This document shows, piece by piece, positions 60,265-64,000 of a stretch of DNA of 64,000 nt. The notes under the pieces are model-generated. The model worked only from the letters and a program-made list of their open reading frames with translations. It searched no databases and was not told the origin of the DNA. The stretch is from Tilletiaria anomala UBC 951 (taxonomy: Eukaryota > Basidiomycota > Exobasidiomycetes > Georgefischeriales > Tilletiariaceae), in contig NW_013546999.1 of assembly GCF_000711695.1 (NCBI RefSeq), positions 1-64,000 on the forward strand. Direction: 5' to 3'. A program made the translations under genes and the position numbers. Each line of letters starts with the position of its first letter. The first letter of the stretch is position 1.

Positions 60265-63200
60265 TCAAAAAGCGCTGAATTCGCTTCCTGGACCGCCGGC
60301 GCCATCGACTCGCAGTGTCGGTTTGCCCAAGAGAGCAAGCGCTGTTTCTAAGAACCACTCGTGCTTCTTGATATAATGCACGACGATCGTCCCTCCATGC
60401 GGGCGACCGAGGTATCGCTTCTTGCGCACCGCAGCCAGCGCGCCGCCTTCGTCCTTGCTGATTGGAGCGGGCATCTTGTCCGTCGCGTAAGGTCCAACGA
60501 TCGCGGCTGCATGCTTTCTGAGATGTTCATTCTGCGCCGGCGGCGGGGACGGGGACCGCGCATCTTCGCGCAGCAGCGACGCCCGCCCCTCTTCCTCCTG
60601 CAGGGGATAGATGGAGAGGCCAGTGTGCGGATCCTGTCCGATGTGGTGCTGCGGCAGTGCCTTATTCGGCAGGAAACTAGCGGGGCGCAGACGCACGTCA
60701 TCTGCATCGTACACGATCTCCTTGCGCGGGTACGTGGCAACGGCGATTGCGTTGCGCACCCCGCCATTGCTCGCCCAGCGCCCACCGCCTTCGACAAGCG
60801 CTTCGACCTGCTCTTCTATTGACATACCCTTGCGCGGCGGCTTGTATGGCTGTTTCCACTTGGACACGGTGGAATAGCTCAGCGCAGCTCGGGGTCCGCC
60901 ACGGCGGCCAATCTCGGCAGAGGATAGCCCGTAACGAATCTCATTCTTGACATCCTTGACGTAATCTGGGAAGAGGAAGCCGTGCGAGTACGCCGTGCCG
61001 GCTTTCGGGTGGTCATAGATCCAGCAGTGCTGCGATTTGTAGTGGATCGTAGCGGCTTCCGGGTGCTGCAGCAGCATCTTGGCCACTTGCTTGTCTTCCT
61101 TGCCGACGGAGAGGCTTGCGGCGCGTTGCGAATGTGAAATCCACTGGACAAGGTCTTGCGAGAGCGCATAGCACTCGCCGGCCATGAATTTGTCCGCGAT
61201 CAGGTCTGTCCACGTTCGAGTAATAAGAAGCAGAAGAGCAAAGTCAGACATTGAATGCGGTATCTGGGGAACACGTCCGACGCTCACAGCCCCAGTATGT
61301 CTTTGTGCGCGGTATGATCCTGAGATGTCGCTCGAGTTCGCTCAAGACAATGAAAGCGTCCTCGTCAGCTTTGACGACGTAGTCGGCCATCTTCCACCTG
61401 ACCTTCCTGCTGCCGACTTCCAGCCCACCATTTTCGGGTACCTGCTCCTTGGACGAGCTAGACGATGGGGATTGTGAAGACCAAGCAGGAGAAGCAGGAG
61501 GGCCGAGTACAATGGGGATAGTAGCGTTCTCGCTGGCCCATCGAAAGAACTCGAACGTCTTGCCGTGGTTCATGTTCTCGTCGGTGTTAAGCAGGACGAC
61601 ATCGTTGTACATCTCCTGCTCGAGCGCGACGGCGTGGGCGTAGCGTGCGCGGGGCCGTCCGAGGATGAATTTGACCTGCACGTTGGCCATCGGTTGCCCA
61701 TCGTGCGGCGAGAGTGGAAGTGTGTGCGCGGCGTACGTGTGACGGATCGCCGAGCGGCGCTCCGAGTTGGCATCCATAGAGAAGACGCCGACAAAGACGT
61801 CGACCGGCGCAAGCTTGTCCGCGACATTGTGCGGGAATGTGGCTTCCTTAGCGCAGTGCAGCCGCCACGGCTTTGGCTCTTTGTCCGGATTGAGGATGTA
61901 CTTGATTGTCAGCGTCGTGGACGTGACGAAAGAGATGAACAGCAGCAGGAAGCACAGCAGCGCCGGCGTGTTGAGGCGGGCCAGCCAGCGCAGGAAGCGC
62001 GCCAGCTGCAGCGGGGCGAACGTCAAGAGCGCGCGCAGCGTGGCCATAGGCGATGATGCAGGTTGTGGCGATAGAGATGCGGCAACCTTGTACGCCAGCG
62101 CGGGGGAGGACGTGGAAGCTGATGAGACGTGGCCTTTGCTGGCGAAGTAGACATCTACATCGTCGTACCAGCTCCGCGCTGGGTCGTCCGGCGTGGCAGC
62201 GCACGAGTCCATGAGCCTCTCAATCTCCTCTGCCGTCGCGCCTCCGCCGCCGATGGACATGGCGCTGGACTTGGTGACTGCAGCTGCCCCTGTTGTGGCT
62301 GCCGCACGCGATCGCTCGCGCAGCAGCTCGAGCGCCTTGTCGAGCCCTCGCTGGCGGCCCTGCAGCTCCCCGTCGTGGAGATACTCGGTCCACTCCTGGT
62401 CGGAGCGCACCGAGTGCGGAGCTTGGCCCCCGTTGCTGGGAAAGCTGGACACGGACGGCGGTGGCGGGGACGAGCAGCTGGATGCTCCGGACGTGGACGC
62501 GTACGAAAGAACGCTGGTTCCCGACGCGGAGGTGGACGCATTGGACACGATGCTCGCGGCGCCGCTGCTGCCCGTGAAGCGCACCGGCCCGGAAGAGGGC
62601 GACGGGCCGGCCGAGCCCGTGTAGCGTGTGGGCACAAATGGCGGCGACGGGCCTGCCGAACTGTAACCAGGCCCCGCCGCAGTGCCTGTGTAGCGCCGAG
62701 GCCCCATCGACGGCGACGGCCCGGCGGACATGGCACCGGTGCGACCTGTGAAGCGGACCGAGCCAAACGACGGCGATGACGACGCGGACGACTGCCCCGG
62801 CGGCGGCGAAACAATGCTGCCCGGTCGGACCTCGCGCATGCTCGTCGGTAGCGGAGGCTGCTGTGAGGAGCTGAAGGAGGAGCGCAGCATGTTGGATGTT
62901 GCGTCAAGCCAGCCTGCCGCGTTCGATGAGATGCGCCTGCCGTTTTCGGCGGGCGCCGCCGCTGCTATCTCTGCGACCTGGTCGTCCGACCATCTTCGCA
63001 CCATCAGCAGCGGGTTCGACGCACCATCACTGGCGTCGTTTCCTTCGCTGTCCGCAGATTCCGACAGCGGCGCAACAGGCGACGTGCCCATCTCGATGAT
63101 CGAGCTCTCGCGGGGTGCATGCGAACTCGCCGCTCGTGCGCGCGAGTAGGACCGCTGGCGCTCATGTCCGCCGGACGGCAAGACCTGGGTATGGGAAAGC

Positions 63201-63865
63201 GCGAAAGATGCATGCTGCTGCGGCGAAGAGTTCAAGCTGGACTCTGATCCGACGGCTGCAGTATCGGCCGTCGCCGGTTCAGAGGCGGCGACAACGAACT
63301 GGTAGCCAGCGAAATTCGGCGATGCTATCGCTGAATGTCGCGCCGAAGACAGTGCGGAGGGAGAAGAGGGAGGTTGTGGCAATGATGTTGCAGGAACGAG
63401 CTCGCTGAGAGAAGACGCAGCGTCGTACGTTGCTGCTGCTGCTGATGATGTAGGGGCGGCAAGTGCACTCGCGGCGGCGATGTTCTGGTCTCCGTCTGCA
63501 TCATCGTTTTTGTTTCCATTGTCAGTGGGAGTAGGAGAGGCGGGCTGAACGAGAGTAGACTGCGAGGACGACGTGCGATGCTGCTGTCGATTTCGAGTTG
63601 CTGAGTTTGCACTCGTCATTCTCAGCTGATGAGGGGGCGGGAAGGCTGTGGCAGTCTTCGTACCCAAAGGGCTACCACTTGCAATTCCATTCCCATTGCT
63701 TGCGTCGCTACTGAGCTCATGGGTCCAGGAGGCGGAACCGGATCCGCGACGGGACTGGTTGGGGGTGATGAAGGGCGCGAGCGTCGGCGTGGACGTCGAT
63801 GATGACTGAGACAAAGGGGTGGCGGGCTCGGCCTGCGCCGGTTGATCGGCGGCTGCCACCATCAT
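60265..63865 (-). CDS. Glycosyltransferase family 31 (beta-1,3-galactosyltransferase-like), type II membrane
   Basis: Exons 63865-61288 and 61205-60265 are joined over an 82-nt intron (KTYWG to YLIADKFMAGECYALS), giving 1172 residues. Residues 1-630 form a very long disordered cytosolic part rich in Ser, with a repeated GPSPS..RYTG segment. A single transmembrane anchor lies at about 636-657 (PALLCFLLLFISFVTSTTLT). The lumenal GT31 domain follows: VDVFVGVFSMDANSERRSAIRHTY, KFILGRP, the metal-binding ADEDAFIV and FMAGECYALS. The final 300 residues continue the fungal GT31 fold with WIYDHPKAGTAYSHGF and end in low complexity. It would transfer a sugar, probably galactose or N-acetylglucosamine, to glycans in the Golgi. 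The frame stays open to the right window edge, but the first ATG pair is at 63865/63862, so I start there; an upstream exon cannot be excluded. Confidence 0.88.
62561..62768 (-). repeat. Degenerate tandem repeat in the cytosolic tail of the GT31 protein
   Basis: Four imperfect copies of a unit of about 15-20 residues occur in a row. Each has a GPSPS-like start and ends in R(Y/F)TG (for example GPSPSMGPRRYTG and GPSPSSGPVRFTG). DNA copies have diverged but keep the frame, which points to selection or recent expansion. Confidence 0.75.
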
Positions 63866-64000
63866 GGGATGGTGACGATGGCCCTCCTCTCGTGCCACCG
63901 AGCCGCAGCTGCCTAGCGGAGAGGAGGAGGAACAATGTGAACAGTAGCGTGCAAAGTGCTGCTGCGAGGGCGCTTTCGATGGCGGTAGCACCGAGTGCTC
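63866..64000 (-). other. Upstream open stretch at right window edge
   Basis: The GT31 reading frame remains open without an ATG up to the window edge. This could be leader sequence or part of a longer first exon that begins outside the window. Confidence 0.4.

Overview
The window looks like nuclear DNA of a basidiomycete fungus, most likely from the smut lineage (Ustilaginomycotina). I infer this from the compact, fairly GC-rich layout, the long low-complexity proteins, and the many short GT-AG introns (61 to 117 nt in my models, often with a CTGAC/CTGAT-like branch site). The protein families are all fungal. The assignment to Ustilaginomycotina is an inference; eukaryotic fungal DNA is certain. 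I recognise about 21 protein-coding loci and see no rRNA, tRNA, CRISPR or intact mobile element.

Left third (1-34 kb): the N-terminal part of an unknown Ser/Gly-rich protein cut by the window edge; a 1640-residue arrestin-domain protein; a cytosolic-type aldehyde dehydrogenase; the translesion polymerase REV1; a small single-pass membrane protein; an orphan 646-residue protein; the inner-nuclear-membrane HeH/LEM protein Src1/Heh2; a GPI-anchored yapsin-like aspartic protease; a cytochrome b5-domain protein; a GH16 beta-glucanase that is disrupted as sequenced; and an NTM1-type alpha-N-terminal methyltransferase.

Middle (34.2-40.9 kb): a 6.7-kb gene-poor, visibly AT-richer island. It holds only coding-like fragments, among them a possible small cysteine-rich secreted protein and an unresolved minus-strand cluster. 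It is the least explained part of the window.

Right third (41-64 kb): dense housekeeping genes, often as divergent or tightly convergent pairs. They are RIT1 (initiator-tRNA modification), FMP32/DUF1640 (mitochondrial coiled coil), RAM1 (farnesyltransferase beta), SSL1 (TFIIH), a putative mitochondrial PPR-like protein, an ER thioredoxin-fold protein, an RCC1-repeat protein with a mitochondrial-looking N-terminus, TIM10, the DEAD-box helicase DBP2 and a GT31 glycosyltransferase that reaches the right edge.

There is no obvious gene cluster or operon-like pathway. The most informative observations are the late 772-nt intron in DBP2, which matches the position of the conserved DBP2 intron known from yeasts and is open in frame for 230 codons; a missing 5' exon that gives the PPR-like protein a presequence; TIM10 built from three exons of about 100 nt; the disrupted GH16 gene; and the unexplained 34-41 kb island. 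All coordinates of splice sites were worked out by hand from GT-AG sites plus frame and family agreement, without transcript data.
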